64,000 nt of DNA from Entrophospora sp. SA101 (GCA_958430865.1 CAUDNR010002491.1:16111-80110), one strand, 5' to 3'; counted from the stretch's first letter, positions 24,876 to 38,177 are shown. Notes: generated by a model from the letters alone, not told the origin. Translations and numbers: made by a program.

Positions 24876-26437
24876 ATTAACATTTTTAGATTTGAGTTTC
24901 TTTTGTAAACAAACAAATAATTTATATTATTATAAATTTCTTATATCAACTATACATGCAGCCCAAAATCTATTTTTTGCGAATCCTCCGATATGTAAAG
25001 ATAGTTATAATTATTATAATTTTTGATGAAACACCTACTAAGTATGTCACGACGAATCTATATTATTATTGATTGGAATTTGCATAAAAAAGCTGTACTA
25101 TATTTTTGTTCTTAAAAATTTTTTTATGTGCACATGGGAAAATCTCTAAATATAATTTTTTAAAAGAGGTTACTATTTGGCCGCAAGGTTCAAAACATGT
25201 ATAGAAATTTCAAAATTCTTTTAATTTGAATAATACATATAGATTTAATAACAATACAATATTATTATTATATTTATTCAACGAAAGATATTCTTTTATA
25301 CATTCCAGTAAGTTTAAAAAATATTTAATAGTTAAAAAAAGATATAACTATCAACATTAATTTGGGCCTTTCTACAAATACACAACATCTATGTTGAGAT
25401 GTTTGCCGCCACATTTTTTTTCAAGTGTAACTAAGGCTCCACATGAGCCAGCTCACAAGCCAGCTCATGAGGAGCTTTAAGTGTAACCACAGTTGTGATG
25501 AAATATACTTTGCTGAATACAAACGAAGCCTCCAGCCTCAAGCATACCTACAATTTGTCAATCAATCTTGGTTATTGTCTAGATTGATGATGTTCATTCC
25601 CATGCTTATGAGAATACTTGGTACAATTGGTTAATGGTTTCTTTTCTAACATTAGATGCAGTGGAAAGATCATTGTCTATTAGAAAGAGTATTTTTCGGT
25701 TAACTGTTTTGATTTTTTCCTTGGTCGTGTGAAGAAGGGATATTAGTGCTATCTGCTTCTTTTTTGGGGGCAGGATTTTGTTATTTTTATGGGATGATAG
25801 AATGATCTCTTTTTCTTCCCCCTAATAACCATTTGTCATTTTTATAGATTTTTTAGATTATTTCTTCGTAAAATTGATTCATACCAGTTCCTTATGGTAG
25901 GGTAATAAAATTAACATCTTTAGAGTAAATTATTTTTGTTTTTTCTTTTGCAAACAAACAAATAATTTAAAATTAGATACCCACCTCCCTCTAAAGAATG
26001 ACACTCCGAAATATTTCCATTATTATTATTATTATTATATCTCCGTGATCGTGTTTATCATTCCGTAAACGTGGAATGTGTGAATAAGATTCTATATTAT
26101 TAATGTCGAAAATAAAACTTATTATTATTATTATTATTAATTGATAAATTCGCAAATAAAAATGGACGTTTTTATTGCTAAGAACTAACTGAACTCTTAT
26201 ACCGATTTTTCATTTGCATCATTACACTATATGGATTTTTTTTTTAATAAGATATTTTATTTGTGGAAATTTTACAAAATGCATGGAAAAATACACGAAA
26301 AACACAGAATTGAAAATTATAGTCGCTGGACTTCCTGATAATTTAACTAAAATTAGCCACAATGGTCTTCTATTGCTTAATTCTCTTGCGATTTTGTTTC
26401 CCCTTTCTTTTTTTACCTGTAAAAAATGGAAAGTATA
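24876..26437. other. Repeat-bearing intergenic region
   Basis: 1.5 kb without a convincing gene. A roughly 60-base stretch just past the BTB stop (24866-24925) recurs in diverged form at 25900-25970 (shared core GCAAACAAACAAATAATTTA with one change), so part of the BTB 3' region appears duplicated. Near 25445 there is a short fold-back (GAGCCAGCTCACAAGCCAGCTC). Confidence 0.45.
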
Positions 26438-27668
26438 CAGTGTGTTTCAAAAAAAAAGGGCGCGCACAATGTAAATTCATTTTGAAAATTTTGAGATGAA
26501 TAAAAAATTTTTCACATGATGAAAAATGATTGGATATCTCGCTTATATGATAAGCAACTCCTATATGTATTTATCATATTGTCTTTTCTTTATTTTTTGA
26601 CATGCAAACTTTGTAAAGATGGTTAATGCAAAATTAGAAGTATAACGTAAGCTATTTTACATTTTTGGATGAATGGCATCCATTCACCAAGAGAAATACA
26701 TGAAAAATCAGAAATACCCTAAAAAAGTTAAAAGAAACAGCCACTATTGAACATAAAGGTGGCAATGGTCATCCATTCAAGGTCACACAAACATTTTCAC
26801 GTTCTATTGGGCAAGTTATTCACCACAATAATGCTGCTTCAACAGATAACTTGCAGTAAAACTTCAAGAAACACATATGCATCTATTTCACATCATACTG
26901 TATGGAGACATATTAAAAAAATTTATAAGAGTTCTGTACCCATTGGAACACCAATGTCAACAGCCTGCCATATTGAAACAAGAATGGCATGGGCACAATT
27001 TCATATGAATGATAATTGGAGTCGTACAATTTTTACCAATGAAACAGCTTTTGACTTGTTTTGTAATAAAATTCGCAGGTGGCATAAAGACGGACAAAGA
27101 CCAATTCAGAGATTGCCAAAAGAGTGTCAAAAAGTAATGGCCTGAGGTGGTATTTCATTAAAAGGCAAAACGTCATTATTTTGCTTTACTGATATTATGG
27201 ATGGACCTTATTATGTTAACATATTGGAAACCCAGCTTTTACCTGCTGCACAAAGATTATATGGTAGAAACTGGCATTTACAACAGGATAATGATCCAAA
27301 GCACACATCATGCGTTGCAAAAACTTTTATGAAAACAGAATTCGTACAATAGACTGGCCATCCAATAGTCCTGACCTTAATCCCATTGAGAACATGTGGT
27401 ATATCATGAAAAATAATGTTGAAAAAAGAATGCCAAAGAATGTTGACGAATTGAAGAGATTTATGGTTGAGGAGTGGGAGAAAATTCTACAGGAAATAAT
27501 TAAAAATATTATTATGTCTATGAAACAGAGATAGAATTTCTTATTATTATTTTTTATTTAATAAAGTATTTGATAGGCTTTTAAATGAACCTAATTTTAT
27601 TTGTTTATCTTGCATAATTGCTAAGATATGCAATTTTTTGTGCACGCCCTTTTTTTTGAGACACACTG
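26438..27668 (+). mobile_element. Second-family Tc1/mariner element, both termini present
   Basis: 1231 bp with TA flanks. The left end CAGTGTGTTTCAAAAAAAAA then GGGCGCGCACAA is mirrored at the right end (27638-27668), differing by a one-base A-run indel and two substitutions. Transposase similarity to the 22-kb element is clear at protein level but low at DNA level, so this is a distinct family. Confidence 0.9.
26620..27534 (+). pseudogene. Tc1-type transposase, decayed
   Basis: Begins MVNAKLEV then a stop. The frame resumes as HHTVWRHIKK, HIETRMAWAQFHMNDNWSRT, FTNETAF, then QQDNDPKHTS, and (after a frame change near 27345) WPSNSPDLNPIENMWYI. The first catalytic Asp (SDE) is replaced by Asn (TNE), and a stop interrupts the WGG segment at 27143-27145. 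The copy cannot be active. Confidence 0.88.
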
Positions 27669-27879
27669 TATGTGTGTTTATGTATACATAATACATAATT
27701 AATTGCAATAATAATAATAATAATACACATAATGTATAAATAACATGTGAAGTTAATATTTTTACTAATTAGCAATTAATAAAAGTTTGTTTATTTATTT
27801 AACAAAATGGATTTTTGTATACTGCCACACAGTTATTTATCTATAAAATTAAAAGAAAAGTATGCACACATCCCTTGAA

Positions 27880-28200
27880 TATAAGAAATCAATTCTTTGA
27901 TAAACAAGCCATTTTGGAATTAATGAAAGTAGAGCCTTTAGAAAACAATTTCCACTCCAAAACGCTTTCTCATTGACTGTTCATAAGACACAAGGTCCTT
28001 ACCTCATGTGACCATCTCTATCAATGAAAATGCTGAAGGGTAGCATTAAATAGAGCAAGTTCCTTAGAAAATTTACGCAACATGGAAGTCATGTGCTCAT
28101 TAATTTATCATTGGTCAAAATTATGCATAAGAAACTCTAAATCAGTAAAAATTTGACAATTGAAGAAATTAAACAACAATCAAAAAAAGCAGAAAATGAA
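27880..28200 (+). pseudogene. PIF1/Helitron-type helicase remnant (C-terminal motifs)
   Basis: Translated with frame changes, this stretch shows SLTVHKTQG followed by LPHVTISI and, after a stop, RASSLENL. This order (the HKxQG box, then T-L-P-x-V-x-I, then the AlSR-xS-l-x-x-L box) is the C-terminal end of PIF1-like helicases of Helitron elements. Several stops and shifts make it a relic. No Helitron hairpin end or upstream Rep domain was found. Confidence 0.55.
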
Positions 28201-28460
28201 TATAGAGAGGTGAAGGAGAAGTTGAAGAAGTGGGAGGAGGGAAAAAAGTAGGAGAGATTAGACAAGTTAGGGGAGATGTTGATGAAGGAGTATTAGATAA
28301 TGAAGAGAGGAAGAGGCCAGAAGAACAGAGAAATGAGTTGAAGAAAGAGAAGGAAAAGTTGGAAGTGGAAAAGGAGCAGTCAAGGTTGAGGAGAGATAAT
28401 TGGGATGAGTTACTACGAAAAAAATTAGATGAAGGAACAGGCAATGATCAAATTGCATAA
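28165..28460 (+). other. Purine-rich stretch encoding charged coiled-coil
   Basis: The plus strand is almost all A/G from about 28196 to 28440. In either of two frames it reads as Glu/Lys-rich heptad-like peptide (for example NEERKRPEEQRNELKKEKEK). It may be the diverged tail of the helicase remnant. The coding signal could simply reflect the purine bias. Confidence 0.35.
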
Positions 28461-30037
28461 AAAATATACAAAAATTTATTTTCCATTTATTCCATTTTGT
28501 TTGTTTATTTATTATTATTCATTTGAGAGAGTATTGATATACTTGTTTGTTTTAATAGGAAAAAAAAATACATAATTTATTTACTAGACACTCCTGACCT
28601 ATAATCAAAAAATAAATGGCCCTACTTTATTGCGAGCACCCCTTATAATGCATTTTTGTACGTATTGGTCCAATTTAATCGGCCAAGCGAAAAACAGTCT
28701 TTACAAAAACCGTAAGGAGCGATGTCCGAATTTTTATCTACAGTAGTAATACAGCTCGATTAATCCGAACTATTCGAACTATTCGTTTGTATCACGAATA
28801 GTGACGCTAGCTGGCTAAAAAAAATTTCTCTTGGCATTTATTTTTACGTCTGGAATTTTAGTGTAGAATTCAGTGGCATAGACATTTAGTTGAGATTGGT
28901 CCACCTGCATTACTTAGAATGACAAAAAAAAATTTTTGCTCAAAAACAAAAATACAATACATTGTAGCAGGATAAAAGTCATAGTTGGAGTTTCTATTCG
29001 TAATGTAAATTCTTATTTAATTCGAATTATTCTTTTTATTCGAATAAACTTTCAATGTAATTCGAATACTCAACTTCATAACGAATAAAACAAATAATTT
29101 GAATAAACCTTATTCGAAATATTAAAGGCGAGGTATTATACTAATAATAATAAATAATAGTTAATATTAATTATAGCAATAATAACGATAGTAGTAGCAA
29201 TAATAATACCGGCAAGCTTAGCACCATCTGAAAAGTTTTTTCATCAACTGGGGTCTATTTAAGTTCTTAGTCGGCTAAGGTTTTCTACCGGCTAAGCTGT
29301 TTAAAAATTCCTTGGCCGGCTAAGCTGATAAATTTCTTAGCCGAGTAACGTCACTAATTACGAACAGAAACTCTAGCCCGGTTCAATAATAATAAAGATT
29401 TTAAACGCTTTGCATTTCGTTTTAGTTCCCTACAAATGTCTGAGCAACATTGTGAAATTTTTATACAGTCGTTTCAACGAATTATAATTAAATTCGCGTT
29501 ACTATGAATTTTTAAAAACATAACAGTCAGACAAGATTTCGTTTACTGATTTTTACTATATGATCGACATAGCACGTTTTCTGTACAACAGACTTTGAAG
29601 GAAGAATTGAATACAAGATTATTAATAAACAATTTTTATGCTCTAAATAAATATAATCTTGTGCTTTTGTTCATTTAATTCAATTTTTTACTTGTCAATA
29701 GCTTGTTTTGTTATAGCGCAATAGCTTCCCAAAGAGACCCATACTTTTGACTTTAAAGGCCTAATTATTTATGAAAAACAATTCTATTAAGATCATTTTA
29801 GCATCATAAGATAGAGTACATTGAGAACTCTCAGAAAATATATGGTTCGTTTGGTTTTCTTGGAGGTGGAAGAAATTAAAGGCAAAAAACAATTTTATAA
29901 ATTATTTATGACTATTTTATGTTAGTATTAAAAATTTTTTTTAATTAGATCATTATACTAATTTTATTGAATTATCTAATTTAGATAGAATGCATTGAAG
30001 AAGTAATTAAAAGCAATAATTCAATGTAATTTTATTT
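28461..30037. other. Gene-free region with dispersed repeats
   Basis: It contains an ATTCGAAT-rich repeat at about 29020-29130, which is the inverse of the one at 20507-20590. Near 29266-29345 there are four spaced copies of a CGGCTAAG / CTTAGCCG motif. No gene was recognised. Confidence 0.4.
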
Positions 30038-30364
30038 TTATTTTCTTTTTACATTATTATACCAATATTCCCTAACTTTAGTAGATGACCATGAATTATT
30101 TATTTTAAATAGATTTTCAAATAATCTTTTTGCTACTTCCTTTGATAAGTCTGTAGGATGATTAAACACTTCTTGAAGAATTTCAAGTTCCTCATTTATT
30201 TTTTTGTGTCTCTTATATTTTAGTAAAGAAGTTTCAATCTCATCAATTGGTGCAACTGTTATGTCTGAAACCAGAGTGGGTAAATTGTCTCCAACTTCTA
30301 TCTCTTTGTTTGATCTACCTTTGTTGATTTCTTTGATGAGTGTATTATGTTCTTTAACTTTCAC
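30038..30364 (-). pseudogene. Atypical homeodomain-like fragment
   Basis: An open minus-strand frame of about 108 codons without an ATG. The end reads ELEILQEVFNHPTDLSKEVA, then LFENLF, and finally WSSTKVREYWYNNVKRK at the stop. The W-x-x-N-x-K spacing and preceding helices resemble homeodomain recognition helix 3 (WFQNRRxK). Directly upstream, a different frame gives CQEVYKKIPHSTVGKDVAL, which looks like the continuation one frameshift away. It is either a pseudogene or an exon with a missed junction. The homeodomain idea rests on this motif alone. Confidence 0.35.
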
Positions 30365-33300
30365 AAAGCAACATCTTTACCAACAGTGGAATGTGGTATT
30401 TTTTTGTAAACTTCTTGACATAATGGTAAAAATTATGAATAAAAAATTATGGAAGATAGGTATTTAAAAAATATATGATTGCAAGAGATAAAATTAATGA
30501 TTAAAATGATTAAAAACAGATTTATAAGAATATTGTTATATGATTATATCATATTTATATTTAAAATGACAATGTACTTAATTCCTTTATCTGCTAAAGA
30601 AAGACTTCATTAATAACTAATCATTAAAAAATAATAATAAATAATAATAATAATAGTCTATATTTTCTTTCTTCTGAAATTGTCACTGTTATGTATATAG
30701 TAATTATAAATATTACATTACACAATTAGAAGAAAAAAAAAATATTAAATCACAAAGAGAATTTATTTTCATTATTTATATCATATATTTTTCTTAATAT
30801 TAATACTAAAAATGTGCTCAACATACATTAATTCCTTATTTTTTTTTCTAAGGCAGTAATTTATTGGAACAACATTTTGTGACCATTCTTATCATTCATT
30901 ATTTAAAAATATATATATATGTATCCTTTAATGAGTCTTGCAATATCTGTTTTATATATAAACAAAAAGTAAAGTTTATTAGTAAGAATATAATTGCAAT
31001 ATTAAAAAATTATATAATCAACTACTTATTATTAGTTTTCATTTTATTAATATTTTATTTAAAAATGTATAACTTCCAACTGCTAATTATTTATTGTTTC
31101 TTTATGAAACCATATCTAAAATTTTACAAGGAATAAAATAAAATCTCAGAATGTGTACACAAAATATCACGTTCCTTGTTAAAAATTACATGTGGGTGTA
31201 CTAGCGACAAGTAAAAAGTTCTTTCGATTTTAATAGTAAAAGTTGACATGTTTCACAAAAATTTTACATAGCTATGACAGTAGACACATCAATCGCGTGA
31301 AATCTTGTCTGACTGATAAAATTCATTGAAATGTGATTAGTAATTTTGGTATAACAAATTTAAATGTAATTTTCTGATGTTGACTGTATGCATATATTCC
31401 AGAACCTAAAAGACATTTTTTTATTAGAAACAGATATTAAAACACAGATCATTCTCATTTAAAATTTTCGGAATTTGTTAGTCTGCATAAAATTATTGAT
31501 AATGTTTTAATGCTCTAAAACTCAAGCATGTTATACAATTTATTAGTTTATTATTGCTTCAATTATTTCAGTGGTCTACAAAATCATGATTATATAAAAA
31601 CATAATATTAAATCTCGAACTCGAATATTCGAGTCGAACCGAGCTCGAGCTAAACATAAACTCGGCTCGGCTTGTTCGGAGCTTTAGTAAATAGTATTAG
31701 TAACAAAATTTAATTTTACATAAATCGCTACCAGGAAAGTATCCACTCAACTAGTCACACAACCAAGATATAACACAATCCCAACTGAATTATGCTATAT
31801 AGATGTGTTGTCAAAGTTAATTTAGCTTCGACTCAATACCCAAGATCTCAATTTTTAATTGCGTCTGACTCATGTTTTTAATATGACTCAATTAATTGCG
31901 GCTATGGTTAACCTAATACTAATTTTGGCTAACTAAATTATATATATACCTATCATAAAGCTTGAACATCAATTTTTATTTGAGGCGATTGGTTTAATTT
32001 ATTTATTTTTAATCATTTTCTTTATAGTAATTGTGTTTGCTTTTTAAATGCATGATTTTTTCCAGTCCATAGTAGTAGTAACAGGTAATTGGTCTTTTAT
32101 AGATTCCGTGTCTGTTTTATTAATATTTTTGTTGAATTGAGAATTTTTGCCCTGAGGTCTCTTTAGATTAGAGGATTCACCAGAATCTATTGATTCACAG
32201 TTATTATCACCTGAATGTTATCTCACTTGAAGAATAAAGAATATACATAAAATCTCTATATGACGAAATGTTTTATTTGGCACACTTGTGTTCATGATAT
32301 CAAGGTTTTGGTATACACATATACTGAATTTATTAGCAAGAATCAACAAATTTCGTTATACATATGTAGCAAGGTTTCGGTTCCCATGTATACTGAATTT
32401 ATCAGCAAGCAATTTTCATTATTGAATATAATTATTTATTGAAAATAAAATATAGGTTTAAAATCATCGGTAAACATGGATTGAATTCGACTATTCTGTG
32501 CTTTACTTTTACATGTTCTAAGAATTACACAAAACTCCATGTTCATCATCTTGTTGCTTCAAAAATAAAAGTGTGTTTCCAAAAATTTTAGTAACTCATA
32601 TCTAATACTCATCAGAACCTGATAAATTATTTACTTCAGCTGTCTTCCTTTTAATTTTAATTAAAAAAAAAATTTATTTAATGCCATTTTATTATAAATC
32701 ACCAATTATATCAAAGAATTCATTTTGTGATCACATGTTTCGGAATAATGAGGTAAGAATAAGAATAAGACGGTATTTGTAACGAATTTCGGTATAAAGA
32801 GATAGATTTCGGGTATAGATGTAACTTCGGTAAATCGAGGTTTGTTATATAGAGGTTTTACTACAGATTAGTTATATTAGGATCCTCCTCGTAATTGTTT
32901 TCGAAAGTTGCAAATGGCCTTTAAAAGTTTGACTGCCTTCCCACATACGAGCGCTGCTCTACTGATTTTTTATTTTTCTAAAAAATCTACGCTTTTTCTA
33001 GTTTTATTGTTTTACAACTTGTGTAACATTCCTTTGTTTATTTTCAGGATCATTCATTTCCGTATTCTATTATAATAATAATCTTCCCCAGCGAAAAAGC
33101 ACGGCCACGTATTTTTTTGGGAGGATGGCGTTGGGATACCTAAGATGTTACTATATCTGAAATTTTAGGTTGAGAATTTTTAATTAGTAGTAAAGGGTAG
33201 TTGTCGTAGTAAAACCTTGAGTTCTTGCGATTTATACTCATAGCCACGTGACAGACTTTTCTTGAAATTAAGGAGGATCAAATTAACCCAATTTGGAATA

Positions 33301-33900
33301 TTTAATTTAATTATTATTATATAGAATAATAATGAAATAAAAAAAATTTTTCCCATACTTATGCTATCTCTCCGTATGAACGATTCGCCTGCTTCTATTT
33401 TTTTTTAATGACTCTACCTACCATTATCAGTTGTCTTCAATTTCCATTTCGATATATAATAATTATGTCTTATTGACATGGGTCAATTAATAGCTCACGT
33501 TTAGAATTACTAATAAAATATACTAATACATATAAAACAAAATACCAGATAGAATTCTTTATTCTTTTCCTTAAATGGTGTGATTATATGGATTGATTAT
33601 GATTTGGCCAAACTGTTGTTTTATTATTCAACGTGTTAAAAGTAAAATAATATGCTTCAAGAAATATAATATGTGGCGTTATCAGTTTATTCAAAATAGT
33701 AATCACAATCTTATCTCGTCACGGTAAAGAGATATTTTATATCCAAAGAATATTTTTATAGGAACAGAGATTTTTTTTAATAGATAATCGTATTATTGTG
33801 AACCAAATAAATCAATATCACGTGAAGCACATCTTCTATATACATAGCCTTTGGGCCCTGGATGATTGTGACCTTGTTATTATTATAATAATAATAATTA

Positions 33901-33931
<31 letters not shown>

Positions 33932-34863
33932 AGGCAACCTAATTTCAAAAATAGCAAGAAAAAATTTACGCGTATATAATTACCTATTACTATTATTATT
34001 ATTATTATTAAAAGTAACGTGTTTTAGTGGCACGTGATATCGTCACTTGCTTTCTTGGTACTATTGGTTGTACAATATGATTAATGAAATTTTTTTGGAG
34101 GGAAAGTAATTAATATATATATATAACCTTAAAAAATAATTATTAAAAAACCGAAAGAGAGAAAACGAAAAATATTCTATAATAAGATATTATTATATAT
34201 AAATATAGAATACAAGTAAATATGAACTTGTGTGTGTTGTTTGACATTATGCAAGATTTTAATTAATTGTAACTTTTGATGCTTCTCTCAAATGATTCTT
34301 AATAATAATTAGTTTATTATAATCAATAAGATTGATATTATAGTTAATAAGATTATTGTAAATTAATAAGGTTGATAATTATAATATTAATATAATTGTT
34401 GACTATTGGTAATTTAACTGTTAATAAATATTTGTTAGATTTAAGCATATTATTATTATATACACAATTACATAATATTAAATTGATATTGAAATAAAAT
34501 GTATATTTTATATTACACAGTTAATTAATTAATCATTTATATTAACCTTTTTTTTTCAGAACACATACACACACACGTACGCACGGTTGCCCTACAATAA
34601 AATCATAGTGCACAAAAAAACATCCGAGAAATTAATGAGCATCAGATGGATGTTGATGTTTTTTAGTGCCTTTGATTATTATATTATAAAAATTGTCAAT
34701 GATTCTTTTTAAATGATAGATGTTGATAATGACGACAAGTTATTTATTATTCGTCGTATATGGAAAATAAATCTTGTCTTTTTAAATTTTTTTCTTTAAA
34801 AAGTTCCGAAATAAAACTCCCAATTTAAACTGGAAAAAATCAATCAATCAAGTATTACATCAC

Positions 34864-34896
<33 letters not shown>

Positions 34897-35933
34897 TATA
34901 TATATATATTTATCAATCATTTTAATATCATTATCTAATATCTATTGTGGACAACGGTCCATCAACTGCTTATTATCAACACTATTTTTTACCAAATAAA
35001 CAAAAAATTGTCTTCAGACATTAAACCAACCAATTTTTTTTAATTTTCTAATTTGGAACAATCGTATAAAATATAATAATAATGTGAGTGTGCATATTTT
35101 TATATCATTTATTCTTATTATATTATTATTATTTATTATTTTATTATTATTATTATTATTTATTTAATGTACAGAACGCCGTCTAAATGATTTTTACAAA
35201 TAAAGAGATTGGAAAGACTTGGAGAAGAAATGGATGGAATTATGTGCAAGTCGAACAATGAAAAAGAATGTAAACAAAAAAACCTGTAAAATTCAAGTTT
35301 CAATATCTTATAATAAACAAATATAAATAAATAATTTAAAAAAGAAATGCTCTTCTTTTTTCTCTTTTACAAAAATATATAAAAATTTTTTTATTTATTT
35401 TTCCTCTTTTTTTTTCCTTTTGAAAAAACTTTTTAATAAAAAAAAAAAAATAAAGAAATAAGCTTTCATTAACTCTTATTGCTTTTATTTTCCTGTTTAA
35501 AAACATTATTATATCATCATTTTATATTATTTAACAAAGAAAAACAATTAACGTGTTCATTAATATCATATATATATATATATATTGTACATTATTATTT
35601 ATTATATTATATATATATATATATATATATATTATATTATAAAACGATATTCGTCAATTAAAAAAATTTATAAATAGTTAACATTCTTTTACTCACTTTC
35701 AAAATAATTTATTACCAAGAGACTTTGAGATTGTTTTAAATTTAAATCTAAATTCACTAGATATACACATATACTCTTATTACAACTTTACAATCTCTCC
35801 AACCAACAAACAAAAAAACCAATCACAACAATTAAACTTAGCAAATAATAAGCCTTTTTTTCTTCAAAAGGGAAAAAAAAGAGGGTAAAAAAAGATTATT
35901 CAACAAATAAAAATAAACAAATAGTTGTTTGTA
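30365..35933. other. 5.5-kb gene desert
   Basis: Very AT-rich with no convincing coding signal on either strand. Features seen: a cluster of TCGA/CTCGAG-type palindromes at 31618-31682; near-repeats of 'tatactgaatttat(t/c)agcaag' at 32310-32410; a stretch ending 'gaggttttactacag' near 32850-32875 that resembles pogo-type element ends; (AT)n tracts at 34863-34911 and 35572-35630; (ATT)n runs near 33880-34010. The last few hundred bases should hold the promoter and 5' leader of the kinase gene at 35934. Confidence 0.45.
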
Positions 35934-38177
35934 ATGGACATCCCATATCCATCATTCTCATCCTTTTCATCATCGCCACCATCATCATTTATAAATAATA
36001 GCGAACCACAACAATCCTTTTACACAAGTCAAACAGTTTGTCCAGAATGTAACAATTCTTTACCGTTAATACAAATAGATGGATGGTGTAAAGATTGTGA
36101 GAAATTTAATTTTCAAAAGACATTTTCCAAATGGACAAGTGGGAATGAAAACATTGACAATTTCATCAAGGAAACTCAACTAAAATCAACCAGACCAATT
36201 GATTATTTGGAATGGATACCATATGAACGATTCAAAGATATAAAATTTATAGATAAAAGCAATAATGATATTAACAATGGTTATGGTAATGTGGCTACGG
36301 CTATTTGGTTAGATGGTCCTAGATGGAGTTGGAACGAAGAAATTTTAAAATGGCAAAGAACCGGTGAAACTATAGTTGCGCTTAAAATAATGGAAAAAAC
36401 CAAAAATATTAATTCAGATTATTTTAACGAGGTATTTATTTGTCATATTAAAGTTTATTATTTTTTTTTTTTTATTTATTTTTTTTTTAAACTATATTTT
36501 TTTTTCATTTAAAGCTCAAAAAATGTTATAATTGTACGGCATTCAACAATAATATGGTTCATTGTTATGGAATTTCTCGTGACCCAACAACAAAACATTT
36601 TATAATGGTAATGGAATACGCTGATCGTGGCTCATTGCACAACTATCTAATTAAAAATTTTTCGGCATTAACTTGGGAAAAAAGAATAAAATTCCTTTGT
36701 AATATAGCTTCGGGTTTAAGAAACATCCATAATTCTGGACTAGTGCATCATAATATACATAGCGGGAATATCCTGATGTTCTCGGATTATAATGAATACT
36801 CGGCCATAACTGATGTTGGACTATGCAATATTTCATCATTACCTTCACCCATCCCAAAATCACCATCACCATCAAATTATGTATATGGTGTATTACCATA
36901 TTTAGCACCAGAAGTTTTAAAAGGCCGTAAACCAACAAAAGCTTCAGATATGTTTTCTATAGGAATAATAATGTGCGAGTTGACTACTGGTAAACGACCA
37001 CATCAAGATAGAGCTCATGATTCACAGCTAATCAACGATATATGTGATGGCTTACGACCGGAAATTACCGAAGACACGCCCTCGTTCTATAAACAATTGA
37101 TGCAAAAATGTTGGGATCCTGATCCTGCCAAAAGACCAACCGCTGAAAAACTTTACGACTTGTTAACTTTTAAATCTGAAAAAGTTATCAAACAAATTAG
37201 AAAGGCCGAAAAGAGACGCATGATTATGTTACGACAACGTGAACAAGCTCTTATTTCTAAAATGAATGCTAAATATGCTAAATTGGAATTACATAGCGGA
37301 AATGTTAATGTAAATGGTGGCGGTGGTAATAATGGTGGTAATGGATATAACAATAATAATAATAAGGGAAATAGCCTGATTTCAAAAGAATCAAAGATGG
37401 CTTTGCTTCAATTAAGCGGTAGGTTTTTTTTTTTTGGTGAGAGTGAGAAATAAATAAATTGATAAATAACATTATATTATTTATTTAGAATTACAAAAAG
37501 TTCATCAACAAGCTTATTATTCAAGTCGACCGATACCAATTGTAGTCACCTCACCAAGAGTTAGCCTCGAAATTTATGGTAATAAAAATAATAACTTATT
37601 ATTTAATTTATTTAATTTTTAAATTATAAAAATCATTTCCATTTCCTTGTAAATATTTTTTAATTTTATTGCATATATGACCTCATTTCTTTCCCTCGAT
37701 CATATTTATTTAATATTCATCATTGTTTTCTCTTATTTCATATAAAATTTTGTAATTTAATTTTGTTTATTTATTTATAATATATTTACAACGCTAATTG
37801 GGATTTGGGATTTATTATTTTAATCTTTTGTACATTCTGTTTGTAAATCATCAACCAATCATATATACGATGTATCATAACATAACATATAATATAATAA
37901 TAAATCACGCACACGCACTCACACTCACACTCTCACATTCATTCACTACTCGTCCACATACATTATCCCACGCACATTGCATAAAAACATTCACATTCAC
38001 ATTACACTAATCATATAAATATATATGTATATGTATATAGACAAGATATCAGACTTTCATTATTATTATGATGGTGGTAAACCTAAATCAACAACGGTAA
38101 CAAAAACTACGGGCGTAGGAAGCGATGAGACATCGTATCCATTACATGTGTCGAGTGATTCTTGTGTAATATCTTAA
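35934..38177 (+). CDS. Rhizophagus-type tyrosine-kinase-like protein, probable pseudokinase
   Basis: Four exons join in phase: 35934-36431, 36515-37418, 37489-37578 and 38041-38177, about 542 aa. The N-terminus has CPEC...CKDC (about residues 36-58), a possible zinc knuckle, then WTSGN and LEWIPYERFKDI, the arrangement seen in the expanded glomeromycete kinase family. Kinase features follow: NGYGNV glycine loop, VALK (Lys about 150), MEYADRGSL hinge, SDMFSIGIIMCELTTGKRPH, and CWDPDPAKRPTA. The catalytic loop reads HHNIHSGNIL (about 242) instead of H-R/K-D, so the catalytic Asp is Asn; the metal-binding Asp (TDVG) remains. A basic helical segment follows, then a Gly/Asn run and a C-terminal tail. 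It probably acts as a scaffold or weak kinase. The long third intron (462 bp) has a CA/TC-rich stretch. Confidence 0.85.

Noticed and set aside
28169..28458. Minus-strand Ser/Pro/Phe-rich ORFs
   Set aside because: Complement of a purine-rich stretch; no independent coding evidence.
32832..32875. Pogo/Tigger-type terminal repeat near 'gaggttttactacag'
   Set aside because: Resembles such ends, but no partner terminus or transposase was found within several kb.
37798..38010. ORF with His/Thr-rich repeats
   Set aside because: Falls inside the third intron of the kinase gene and derives from a CA/TC-rich simple stretch.
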